Assembly (NCBI GenBank): GCA_020629935.1
Contig: JAHDCJ010000021.1
Span: 1-53,208, forward strand
DNA: 53,208 nt
Source of the DNA: Saprospiraceae bacterium
Lineage (GTDB): Bacteria; Bacteroidota; Bacteroidia; Chitinophagales; Saprospiraceae
Direction: 5' to 3'
A program made the translations under genes and the position numbers. Shown here in pieces: positions 17,882-26,254 of the stretch. The stretch's first letter is position 1. Each line of letters begins with the position of its first letter. Under the pieces are notes generated by a model that did no database searches, was not told the origin of the DNA, and was given only the letters and a program-made list of their open reading frames with translations.

Positions 17882-18444
17882 ACCTTTTGACATTTTTCAA
17901 ATGCATGAATAGGAGCGGGGTGTTGCCAAATACTACCCAGCAAGGCGACGCCAGAAAAACCAATTTCTTTGGCTAATTTTATCTTAGATTCTTCCATTCC
18001 TCCAAGTGCAATAGTTGATGTAGTTAGCTCAGGTAAACTTGTTTTTAATTGATCTAAAGAAAAGGCTGAAGCGTAATTAGGTTTAGAAATACTATTAAAA
18101 ATGGGACTTAAAAATGCATAGTTTAAAGAAGGTAGATATTCATTTATCGCTTCAATTTGATGAAACGCAGCCGATATGATTTGCTGATTTCCTTGATAGG
18201 TCTTTTTCGTTTTTTCGGTTAAATGAATACCTTTAAGCGGAAAATCATGGGCTAATTTATAATGTTGATGTAGCACGATGTTAGGATAATAAATTGGATT
18301 AATATCCTTTAGGTAAAGGCGGGTTTCTTCTAGACTAAAATTAGGTTTTCTTAAATGAAAATAATTTAAACCCATTTCGAATAAATTATTCAAAATCGTT
18401 AATTCATTATCTAATTGATCTGGGCTAGAAAGTAAAATTAACAT
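17854..18444 (-). CDS. ThiE/TenI-like protein (possible thiazole tautomerase)
   Basis: The 196-residue TIM-barrel protein resembles TenI and ThiE but is divergent. It has NYFHLRKPNFS at the first phosphate position, KGIHLTEK in place of the usual GVHLGQ, AFLSPIFNSISKPNY, and ALGGMEESK with GVALLGSIW at the end. TenI accelerates tautomerisation of the ThiG product. Synthesis of thiamine phosphate is not excluded, although a normal ThiE is present. ATG at 18444 gives a family-like N-terminus (MLILLSSPDQLDNEL); a TTG at 18486 would add 14 residues. It is convergent with the thi operon, with a 28-bp overlap, so it may be expressed independently of the riboswitch. Confidence 0.82.
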   Translation of the reverse strand: MLILLSSPDQLDNELTILNNLFEMGLNYFHLRKPNFSLEETRLYLKDINPIYYPNIVLHQHYKLAHDFPLKGIHLTEKTKKTYQGNQQIISAAFHQIEAINEYLPSLNYAFLSPIFNSISKPNYASAFSLDQLKTSLPELTTSTIALGGMEESKIKLAKEIGFSGVALLGSIWQHPAPIHAFEKCQKVYEEVFSSD

Positions 18445-18515
18445 GGATAAATAAAATTGGTCTGAAATTAGCGTTAAAGTAATCAATTAATCACAACTTC
18501 TTCAAATCAAATTAA

Positions 18516-19856
18516 ATGAAAAAGTTTTTGCTCTTATGTTTATTGTGCTTTCTTTTTGTAGGATTAAAAGCCCAAACAACAATCCAAGCTAAAGTAGTCG
18601 ATACGAATGGATTGATTCATCTCTATGCGGTGAAAGATCATTTTTCTATGTCTAAACAAATTATTGGGATAATTCCAATAGATGAGCAAGGAGAATTTTT
18701 TGTCAACTTACCTTTGGTTACCCGTCCTCAACGCATTGAAATCCATACCGAATTGTATAAGAAATATTTATTTGTAGAGCCCAATGGTAAATATGAAATT
18801 GTGATGCGAGACACTTTGGGCGCTCGATTAGATGTAATTGAAGAACCAGAAAGTAAAAGCAATTTTTTAATTAAGGAAGCAACAGAAATGTATACTACCT
18901 TTTATCAAAAGTGTAAAGGAGAAAATGGGTTAAATCGCGAAATGTATTTTGAGCAACTACCCGAATTTATTACCGCCTTAGAAAACAAATTTGAAGGAAA
19001 AGGAAATGCATATTTTCAGCGATTGATTAATAGCTATATCGGCCAACGAAAAATTGAATTATGGATTCGTACAAACAAACCGAATAAGGCAGATAAATTG
19101 GCACTCGATCTCATTAATTCGATGCCTGTAAATTATCAAGAGACAGGTTATGTGCAGATGATTCGATTTTTTCATAAAACACGGCTGAATAAATTTGGGT
19201 TAACACCTACTCGACGTTTTGGCATTATGCTTTCGGCTGCCGATGTACATCAAAATGATACACTTAAAGAATTAGCTATTTTAGACGCTTATGTAAATGC
19301 GATTCGGTTTCGGTGGGTAGATCGTTCTTTTTTATTAGAAAAACTATCCGAATTGTCGAAAGGATTTAGATTGGAAGATACTCAACAAATGGCGCAACGC
19401 ATTGTGAAAAAATATAGTCAATTAATTGTAGGAGATCCATTGCCTAAAATGAGCTTCGAAACCGTAACGGGAGATTCCGTATCCTGGAGTGATTTTGAAG
19501 GAAAATTAGTCTATCTTGATTGTTTTGGCACTTGGTGCGCACCTTGTGTACAAGAGATGAAAGAGATGCCACCTATAGTCGAAAAGTTTAAGGATAAGGT
19601 GCATTTTGTCGCGCTTTCATTTAATGACACAAAGGAAGAATTGCGAAATTATGTAAAGCTGAATGAATACGATTGGCCCTTTTTGTTTGGAGGTATTAAT
19701 GAAGCCGCAAAAAATAGCCTTCAGATTACTTCTTTTCCCACCTATATATTGTTAAATGAACGAGGAGAAATTCTAGATTATCCAGCGAAAAGGCCAAGAG
19801 ACCCTAATTTTGAGAAGTATTTAAAACGTTTCATTGAAAATGAAAAAGTTGATTAA
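18516..19856 (+). CDS. Periplasmic TlpA-like thiol:disulfide oxidoreductase
   Basis: The 446-residue protein has a signal peptide (FLFVGLKAQ), a Bacteroidota-type N-terminal beta-rich region (about 20-130), a helical middle, and a C-terminal thioredoxin-like domain (about 310-446) with active site FGTWCAPCVQEM and cis-Pro SFPTYILL. This is the architecture of TlpA/ResA-like proteins that reduce or exchange disulfides in the periplasm. Substrate is unknown. It is followed 95 bp later by a second, related gene. Confidence 0.88.
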   Translation: MKKFLLLCLLCFLFVGLKAQTTIQAKVVDTNGLIHLYAVKDHFSMSKQIIGIIPIDEQGEFFVNLPLVTRPQRIEIHTELYKKYLFVEPNGKYEIVMRDTLGARLDVIEEPESKSNFLIKEATEMYTTFYQKCKGENGLNREMYFEQLPEFITALENKFEGKGNAYFQRLINSYIGQRKIELWIRTNKPNKADKLALDLINSMPVNYQETGYVQMIRFFHKTRLNKFGLTPTRRFGIMLSAADVHQNDTLKELAILDAYVNAIRFRWVDRSFLLEKLSELSKGFRLEDTQQMAQRIVKKYSQLIVGDPLPKMSFETVTGDSVSWSDFEGKLVYLDCFGTWCAPCVQEMKEMPPIVEKFKDKVHFVALSFNDTKEELRNYVKLNEYDWPFLFGGINEAAKNSLQITSFPTYILLNERGEILDYPAKRPRDPNFEKYLKRFIENEKVD

Positions 19857-19951
19857 TTGGTCTTCCTTTTAATATGGCATTAATGTTGCATAATATGAAT
19901 TAAGAAATCATTATGGATAAAATAATTGATTGATAAAGACGTTTTCATTTT

Positions 19952-21382
19952 ATGTGTATGCGACAAATTATTTTAATTTTATTATTGTTTTTGGGAGGGA
20001 GTCAAATACTTTCTAGCCAAGTGCAAACCTTGGTTTTTGGAAAAATTATTGATCCAATCACAGATAATGTGGAGACGAGGTTTTTGGTAGATCCTATATC
20101 TGCCCAACAAAAAGTCAGTCAAACTATATTAGATGCCGATGGTAGTTTTTTAATTGTATTAAATTTTGATTCTGCTCGTTTTGTAGACTTAATACATGGT
20201 AAAGAAAAAACGCGCTTATTTATTATTCCCGGTCAGGAATACCATTTAAGCTTTGAAGGTAAAGCGTTAATAAAAAGCCTTAAAACCCAAGATAGGGATA
20301 ATCAATTTTTGCAAGAATTTCAAGAAGAAATAGGTTGGGCGTTTTATGATAATTCTATTCATGGCATGCCCGCTTTATTGACACCTAGAACCATGTACAA
20401 TCAATTAAAACCTTTAGGATGGAATGCACGATTTATTTGGCTAGATAATGAAAGAAGACAAGTAAATCACTATTTGAGAATGCATCCCAAAATAGCTACC
20501 ATTAGCCCAGACTTGTCTAAGCATTTATTGGATTATGTGAAGTTTCAAATGCTTAGTGTACAGCTTCGATTTATACAACCCGATTCGTTATCTAATCAAT
20601 TATCTACCCAGTTTTATGATGAATTGAAAAAGGTAAATTTGACCACATTGGGAAATTCGAATTTAGGATATTATCAAATGTTTCTTGATGAATATGCCTG
20701 GTTTCAATTAGAAAATAATTCGAAAGGAGTCGATTACTTTGAAGATTGGAAGGCCTTTTATGATTTAGTAGAGACGGAGCTAACGGAAGTAAATCCAGCA
20801 GTCATAGATATTATATTAGGAAGACTTTTATATCGAAATTTAAATCCTAAAAAAGCGCAAGCTATTGCCCCGTATCTCGATAAATACTTAAAACGAAATC
20901 AATCAGATGCCAATGCACAGGCCGTTTTGAATCGCTATCAATTGGCAGCGAAATATGCAGACGGTACCTCTGCACCTGATTTTACATTGAGAGATTTAAG
21001 TGGAAACGAAGTGAAACTCTCGGACCTTAAAGGGAAAATAGTTTACCTTAGTTTTTGGGCTTCTTGGTGTAGTCGATGTATCGAAGAAATGTCTGCCGCA
21101 AAAGAAAATAGAGCAAAGCTTATGAAGGAAGACGATTTGGTTTTTCTTTATGTAAGTATTGATGATAAAGAATCGACTTGGAAAAATCATTATATGGTAC
21201 CACTTACTTCAGGAAAGCATCTTTATGCACCTGGGGCAAAATCTAAAGTAGCCAAAGATTATGGACTTTTGAGTTTGCCTAGATACTTTTTAATCGATAA
21301 AAATGGTAAATTTGTAAGTAAATTCCCCAAAAGTAGTGAACCTGCGTTTATTGATTTTATTCAAGCAGAATTAAATAAATAA
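19952..21382 (+). CDS. Periplasmic TlpA-like thiol:disulfide oxidoreductase (second copy)
   Basis: The 476-residue protein has a signal peptide (LLLFLGGSQILSSQ), an N-terminal region of about 330 residues without recognised motifs, and a C-terminal thioredoxin fold with CxxC in FWASWCSRCIEEM and cis-Pro SLPRYFLI. The CSRC active site differs from CAPC in the gene before it, so the redox potential may differ (inference). The domain order is the same as in its upstream neighbour, though the N-terminal sequences are not close. ATG at 19952 and 19958 are both possible. Confidence 0.87.
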   Translation: MCMRQIILILLLFLGGSQILSSQVQTLVFGKIIDPITDNVETRFLVDPISAQQKVSQTILDADGSFLIVLNFDSARFVDLIHGKEKTRLFIIPGQEYHLSFEGKALIKSLKTQDRDNQFLQEFQEEIGWAFYDNSIHGMPALLTPRTMYNQLKPLGWNARFIWLDNERRQVNHYLRMHPKIATISPDLSKHLLDYVKFQMLSVQLRFIQPDSLSNQLSTQFYDELKKVNLTTLGNSNLGYYQMFLDEYAWFQLENNSKGVDYFEDWKAFYDLVETELTEVNPAVIDIILGRLLYRNLNPKKAQAIAPYLDKYLKRNQSDANAQAVLNRYQLAAKYADGTSAPDFTLRDLSGNEVKLSDLKGKIVYLSFWASWCSRCIEEMSAAKENRAKLMKEDDLVFLYVSIDDKESTWKNHYMVPLTSGKHLYAPGAKSKVAKDYGLLSLPRYFLIDKNGKFVSKFPKSSEPAFIDFIQAELNK

Positions 21383-21476
21383 GTACTAGGACAAAATAAA
21401 TGATATTTCCATTCATTAAGTATTGATTTTTTTGTCCTTATAATTAACACTTTTTAAACCTAATTTTTAGAATATT

Positions 21477-22085
21477 ATGAAATTATTGCCCGCATCTATT
21501 GGTTTGTTTCTTCTTTTAAGCCTAATGAGTTTTTCTACCTTATTTCATGGTGGATGGGATTTAAAAAAAGATAAAAACGGAATTAAAGTATATACTCGAA
21601 GTGTGGAAGGGTATAAACTAAAAGAATTTAAAGGAGTGGTTCGGATTAAAACGACTATGGCTCAGGCAAAATCTGTTTTAATGCGCATTAGTTCTTATAC
21701 CACTTGGCAGCATAATGTAAGTACCGCAAAAATTGTTGGTGACAAAACAAGCGATCAATTTTATGCTTATGTAGTAACCAACGCACCTTGGCCCGTTTCT
21801 GATCGAGAAGTAGTGGTGAAAAACGATATTGAAAAAGGAACGGATGGATCGGTTACTTTTCATATGAATGCCGTAACGGGAAAAGGCCCACAAAATACTG
21901 GAAATGTAACCATGACTTATATGAAAGGATTTTGGAAATTGACTCCAATGGGAGATGGAACTGTTGAAGTCATTCAACAAGTACATGCAGATCCTGCAGG
22001 AAATATTCCAGATTGGTTATCTAATTCGGCAGTGGTGGATACTCCATACAAAACCTTGTATAACTTAAAACAGAAACTAGAGTAA
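21477..22085 (+). CDS. Secreted START-domain lipid-binding-like protein
   Basis: The 202-residue protein has a hydrophobic N-terminal signal (about 1-22) and then a START (StAR-related lipid transfer) fold. Family-like segments are WDLKKDKNGIKVYTRSVEG, LKEFKGVVRIKTTMAQA, YVVTNAPWPVSDREVVVKND, and GFWKLTPMGDGTVEVIQQVHADPAGNIPDWL. The WPVSDRE and PAGxIPxWL motifs are typical of bacterial START proteins. Ligand is unknown. It is a single gene with a bidirectional terminator just downstream. Confidence 0.85.
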   Translation: MKLLPASIGLFLLLSLMSFSTLFHGGWDLKKDKNGIKVYTRSVEGYKLKEFKGVVRIKTTMAQAKSVLMRISSYTTWQHNVSTAKIVGDKTSDQFYAYVVTNAPWPVSDREVVVKNDIEKGTDGSVTFHMNAVTGKGPQNTGNVTMTYMKGFWKLTPMGDGTVEVIQQVHADPAGNIPDWLSNSAVVDTPYKTLYNLKQKLE

Positions 22086-22112
22086 AATTTTTAAAAGAAA
22101 ATATAAATGATG

Positions 22113-22137
22113 GGCCTGAGTAAAATCAGGCCTTTTT
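22113..22137. terminator. Bidirectional terminator between START gene and merC-like gene
   Basis: A 7-bp stem (GGCCTGA with TCAGGCC) with a GTAAAA loop and five Ts serves the plus-strand gene. The same stem overlaps the last codons and stop of the convergent minus-strand gene. Confidence 0.8.
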
Positions 22138-22497
22138 ATTTAAACGAATGTTTAAATAATGAGCAAAGGCTACAGAGAAAGCACCAATAGAAATAATCAA
22201 AGTACCTAAAATACTATGACCAAATAAATGCCCTAAAAAGATAAGCGCAAATCCAAAAATTACAAAGAGGAGTGGATGAATTTGACCGTGTAACTTCAAA
22301 TAATTGGGAAGGATAGAACAAATGGCTACCACAAGGCCAAGACCAATTACTGTCATCTCAATGGCAGGATTAGCTAAAAAACTAAATCCAGAAAAGGCGC
22401 CTACAGATAAAATAACGGGCAAAGAAAGGCAATGAATGGCGCATAATATTGAAATGCTCATTCCTGCTAAATCCAACTTTTGTCTTAAATATTCCAT
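22126..22497 (-). CDS. MerC-family integral membrane protein
   Basis: The 123-residue protein is almost entirely hydrophobic with about four membrane segments. The motif SILCAIHCLSLPVI near residues 16-30, with two cysteines two turns apart in the first membrane helix, is the MerC-family metal-binding signature, and a later HxxxFGHS-type His-rich segment (LGHLFGHSIL) follows. MerC was described as a mercury transporter. In Bacteroidota, related proteins often stand near Fur/Zur-like regulators, so a role in zinc or another metal is possible (inference). Upstream are two identical-looking 17-bp dyads that look like an operator. Confidence 0.83.
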   Translation of the reverse strand: MEYLRQKLDLAGMSISILCAIHCLSLPVILSVGAFSGFSFLANPAIEMTVIGLGLVVAICSILPNYLKLHGQIHPLLFVIFGFALIFLGHLFGHSILGTLIISIGAFSVAFAHYLNIRLNKKA

Positions 22498-22505
22498 ATT
22501 GTTTA

Positions 22506-22560
22506 TTGCAACTCTATTGCAAATATACAGATTATATCTGTAATTGCAACTCTATTGCAG
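22506..22560. promoter_or_regulatory. Double operator (Fur/Zur-like) between merC and the Clp-like gene
   Basis: Two almost identical boxes, TTGCAA-CTCTA-TTGCAA (22506-22522) and TTGCAA-CTCTA-TTGCAG (22544-22560), are spaced 38 bp apart. Between them lies a perfect 7-3-7 inverted repeat (TACAGAT-TAT-ATCTGTA, 22526-22542). The boxes begin 9 bp before the merC-like start codon, so they should control it. They may also affect the divergent Clp-like gene, which starts 63 bp farther. The TGCAA...TTGCA shape resembles metal-regulator sites; the regulator's identity is inference. Confidence 0.6.
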
Positions 22561-22602
22561 ATAGTTTTTTATGGATTAATATAAAAAATGAAATTCTAAT
22601 AT

Positions 22603-22610
22603 TACCTTTA
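22603..22610 (+). promoter_or_regulatory. Possible -7 element of the Clp-like gene
   Basis: TACCTTTA is one base from TAnnTTTG and ends 12 bp before the ATG. If used, the leader would be very short. Confidence 0.3.
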
Positions 22611-22622
22611 GCTATTAAGTAG

Positions 22623-24953
22623 ATGGACGAAAATAATCCTAGAATTAGGTTTCCACTATTTCTGGCCGTCGACTACGAAAAAACAAAATGTATGGACACC
22701 ATTATTTATCCGTTGGTATATTATAAACTCAACGACGAATCTTACCTTGGAATCCTTGTAGGAACAGACTATCAGGCAGTAGATAAAGATATTAAAGGAA
22801 TGAAATCGACCTTATCGGAATATCTTTTAAAGCAATATAAAAAGTTTGATGATTATACCTATATGGCCATCAAAGAACCTCGGTTAAAAGTAGTGGAGAT
22901 TAAAATTCGTCCAACCTATAGGGAGAAGGGAGGATCATATCCGCTTTCTTATTCGCTTAAGGTACCGATCACTGTTGTTTATGGATCGAATCAACGGGGA
23001 TATTATGAATGCCATATGCCCTTTTTCAACCAAAGTTTTTATTATTATAATTCAAGAGAATTTAATTCTTTAGTTAATCATTTTGCAACAAATATATTAA
23101 ACAATTTAAGTCCAGAAGAATTGAATCGTTTAATGACTCATCCTACACCTGAACTTGATCAGGTGACACTTCGAGTTAATTTTAAAAGAGATTATCATAA
23201 TTTTAGAAAATACAAACCAACTTACCAAACGCTAGCAAGGTTGGCCGATCAATATCCGCATTCTAAATCTGTTCGAAAACAAACCAATGCATTTCCTGAA
23301 GCTGCCTGGGAACTAGAACATAAAGTAGAAGACTTAGTTGAAAAGCTAACTAAAGTGCGTACTAGTGTACTTATTGTAGGAAACCGTGGTGTAGGTAAAA
23401 GTTCAGTGCTTAAACAAGCAATTAAGAAAATTTCAGCAGATGTTCGAAAAAAGAAACTAGAACTAACCTTTTGGCAAATTATGCCACAACGGATTACTGC
23501 TGCGTCTAAATATCTAGGTGAATGGCAAGAAACCTGTGAAAAATTAGTGGATGATTTAGAATCGGCTAATGGTATTTTATGGGTTGTTGACTTTGTCCGA
23601 CTTTTACAAATAGGAGGGGAAGGGCCAGAAGACAGTGTAGCTGCTTTTTTAAATTCATTTCTTTTACAAAATAAAATGAAAATCGTTGGCGAGGTGACGC
23701 CTCAAGAATTGGAAAGTATAAAGCGATTATTGCCAGGCTTTGTAGAAAATTTCCAATTGATCACCATTGAGGAATTGCCTGAAGATAAAATTCAAGGGAT
23801 ATTGGATAAAATTGCCGCTTTTTCTGAAAAGAATCTTAAGGTGGAAATGGGGAAAGATGCGCTCAATTTTGCTTACCGTCTTTTACTACGCTACTATCCT
23901 TATGAAAGCTTTCCTGGAAAGGGGGTGAAGTTTTTGGCTAAATGCGTAAGTGAAGCCAAACTAAATATATCCTCTCGTATTGAAAAATCGGATGTGATTG
24001 AGCATTTTGTCAATCAAAGTGGGATGCCAGAATTATTTTTGAGAGATGATCTTTTATTAGATACCAAAGATCTAAACCAATACTTTGTAGATCGAATTAT
24101 TGGTCAAACGAGTGCAGTTGACCAGATGACTTCTGTGGTCAAGGTATTTAAAGCAGGTTTGAATAATCCGAATAAACCAATTTCTACATTGATTTTTGCT
24201 GGGCCTACAGGCGTTGGAAAAACAGCGAGTGCGAAAGCATTGGCTGATTACTTTTTCGGAAAAGGACAAAAACGATCGCCTTTAGTCCGAATTGATATGA
24301 GTGAATTTCAACATCCTTCTCAAATTGCTCGATTTATAGGATCGGGTAGGGAAGTAGGTCAATTGGTACAAGAAATTCGAGAACGTCCATTTTCGGTTTT
24401 ATTATTAGACGAAGTCGAAAAAGCAGATCCTTCCATTTTTGATGCCTTGCTTACGGTATTAGATGAAGGCGTGCTTGTAGATACTTTTGGACGAATTACC
24501 AATTTTAGAAATACCATTATTATCTTGACCACTAACCTAGGAGCTTCAAATCGAAAATCTATTGGTTTTGGAGGAGACGATGGGGGAAGTTATGAATCAG
24601 CTATCGCTTCCCATTTTCGACCAGAATTCGTTAATCGAATTGATGGCGTGGTAATGTTCAATGCATTAAATGCAAAAAATATTGAAGCGATTACTCGAAA
24701 AGAGTTGAAAGATTTAACTAAGAGAGAAGGATTCATAAAACGAGAAATTCAACTTCAGTTTTCCGATGCGCTTATTCAGTTTTTATCGAGTGTAGGCTTT
24801 GATGAACGATATGGCGCACGGCCCTTACAACGAGCTATTGAATATGAAGTTGTTGCTCCTTTAGCTAAATGGTTGTTGGCACATAACGAATTAAAAAATT
24901 GTACGCTTCATATTGATTATAAAAAAGAATTGCTCATCAAAAAAAATAAATAA
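22623..24953 (+). CDS. Divergent Clp-type double-AAA+ ATPase
   Basis: The 776-residue protein has a novel-looking N-terminal domain (about 1-205) in place of the Clp N-domain, followed by two AAA+ modules. D1 (about 235-470) has an intact Walker A (GNRGVGKS) but a Walker B ending ILWVVDFVRLL, so the usual catalytic Glu (DE) is absent. D2 (about 500-770) is complete: Walker A GPTGVGKT, Walker B LLLDEVEKAD, sensor 1 TTNLGAS, Arg-finger region RPEFVNRID, and sensor 2 GARPLQRAIE. This resembles ClpB/ClpC unfoldases, but the N-domain and dead D1 set it apart. No ClpP-binding loop (LGF/IGF-type) is obvious apart from IGFGGDD. It lies 5 bp before the DUF2804 gene. Confidence 0.85.
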   Translation: MDENNPRIRFPLFLAVDYEKTKCMDTIIYPLVYYKLNDESYLGILVGTDYQAVDKDIKGMKSTLSEYLLKQYKKFDDYTYMAIKEPRLKVVEIKIRPTYREKGGSYPLSYSLKVPITVVYGSNQRGYYECHMPFFNQSFYYYNSREFNSLVNHFATNILNNLSPEELNRLMTHPTPELDQVTLRVNFKRDYHNFRKYKPTYQTLARLADQYPHSKSVRKQTNAFPEAAWELEHKVEDLVEKLTKVRTSVLIVGNRGVGKSSVLKQAIKKISADVRKKKLELTFWQIMPQRITAASKYLGEWQETCEKLVDDLESANGILWVVDFVRLLQIGGEGPEDSVAAFLNSFLLQNKMKIVGEVTPQELESIKRLLPGFVENFQLITIEELPEDKIQGILDKIAAFSEKNLKVEMGKDALNFAYRLLLRYYPYESFPGKGVKFLAKCVSEAKLNISSRIEKSDVIEHFVNQSGMPELFLRDDLLLDTKDLNQYFVDRIIGQTSAVDQMTSVVKVFKAGLNNPNKPISTLIFAGPTGVGKTASAKALADYFFGKGQKRSPLVRIDMSEFQHPSQIARFIGSGREVGQLVQEIRERPFSVLLLDEVEKADPSIFDALLTVLDEGVLVDTFGRITNFRNTIIILTTNLGASNRKSIGFGGDDGGSYESAIASHFRPEFVNRIDGVVMFNALNAKNIEAITRKELKDLTKREGFIKREIQLQFSDALIQFLSSVGFDERYGARPLQRAIEYEVVAPLAKWLLAHNELKNCTLHIDYKKELLIKKNK

Positions 24954-24958
24954 CTCCA

Positions 24959-26017
24959 ATGGCCTCATCTTATGTTAGAAATTTAGAAATGGCACCGAAG
25001 CAATTGGTAAGCAAAGAAGGCCTAACTTTAGGTTGTTTTAAATCACCCGTTCGTAAGGCCAATTTAATGGAGGTGGTTCGACCTTATGCTCGGCCCATTC
25101 CCTATTTTCTTCAAAAAATGCAACTTAGAGAATGGCAAGCTTTTCAAGTATTTAATGGGCAATATTTTATTATGTCAGCCATTTATAATGCAAAAAAAAT
25201 GGCCTTGGTTCAGTTTATTGTTTATGATATAAAGAGTCAAAAAAAATGGCGGTATGAGAAGAAGGTCGCTCCATTTTCCTTACAAGTACCGAATAGTTTA
25301 TACAATACAAAATGCCGATACCAACACAAAGATTTTACCTTTGAAGTATGGCATGATTTAGATAAGAATCGTCTAGAAATGGAGGTAGATATCAAAGCCT
25401 CTAAAAAATTGCCAGCCTTAAAAGCTCATTTATTGGGTTTACACGATACTCAAAAATTTGAACCTTCAGTAGTTAGTATGCCATTTAAAGGAAATCAGAG
25501 TATGTACTCGCATAAATGTCAAATGCCTGTAGAAGGAAAAATAGAATTGGATGGTAATCCCATCTTGTTTAAGCATGAAAATTCAAGTCTTATTATAGAC
25601 GATCATAAAGGATATTATCCTTTTCCAACCCGCTACGATTGGGTTACAGGAATGGGATTTACGCCTTCAAATCAGCGAATTGGTTTTAATTTTACTGCGA
25701 ACCAAGTTGAAAATCCAGAAAAATATAATGAAAATGTCCTTTGGGTGGATGGAAAAATTTATCCACTTCCTCCTATTGAAGTTACCCGTCCCAATGGCTA
25801 TAAAGGAGATTGGATAATAAAAGATGCATATGGGCAAATAGATCTTATATTTCATCCCGTAATACATAATGCTGTTGATATCAATTTGTTATTGTTTCGA
25901 AGTAAATATCAAGGACCCTATGGTTTTTTTACAGGAAAAATAATTGACCAAAATCAACATACATGGTCTATTGATCAAATTTTTGGAATGGGAGAAGACT
26001 TTTATCTCCGAATCTGA
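24959..26017 (+). CDS. DUF2804-family protein
   Basis: The 352-residue beta-rich protein fits DUF2804. The family landmarks CQMPVEGKIELDG, IIDDHKGYYPFPTRYDWVTGMGF, IGFNFTANQVENPEKYNENVLWVDG and a closing IDQIFGMGEDFYLRI are all present. The biochemical role of DUF2804 is not known. It has no signal peptide. The ATG lies 5 bp after the Clp-like gene stop, so the two are almost certainly one operon, and the pairing may be functional. Confidence 0.8.
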   Translation: MASSYVRNLEMAPKQLVSKEGLTLGCFKSPVRKANLMEVVRPYARPIPYFLQKMQLREWQAFQVFNGQYFIMSAIYNAKKMALVQFIVYDIKSQKKWRYEKKVAPFSLQVPNSLYNTKCRYQHKDFTFEVWHDLDKNRLEMEVDIKASKKLPALKAHLLGLHDTQKFEPSVVSMPFKGNQSMYSHKCQMPVEGKIELDGNPILFKHENSSLIIDDHKGYYPFPTRYDWVTGMGFTPSNQRIGFNFTANQVENPEKYNENVLWVDGKIYPLPPIEVTRPNGYKGDWIIKDAYGQIDLIFHPVIHNAVDINLLLFRSKYQGPYGFFTGKIIDQNQHTWSIDQIFGMGEDFYLRI

Positions 26018-26254
26018 GTTTTAAAAAAAAATGCTCGCCCAAAGGATTAAAACTTGGAATACTTTTTGTAAATTAGAGAAGAACGGTCATTAAATTGACA
26101 ACCAATTCACTCCTAAAGTTTTGAAGATAGAAATGTCTTTAAAGTGCTCTTTGAGCATCAATATAACCTACCAAATAAATGTATACGAAACCTTTTCGTA
26201 AAGCAATGCTATTGTAATGCTTTATGGAACCCTTTTTTACCTAAAATAAAAATT

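Noticed and set aside
21388-21438. AGGACAAA / TTTGTCCT pairing as a terminator after the second TlpA gene
   Set aside because: The loop is about 35 nt and the stem is short, so it is not convincing as an intrinsic terminator.
26144-26254. Upstream extension of the glycine-rich T9SS gene
   Set aside because: The extra residues do not form a signal peptide. The ATG at 26255 does.
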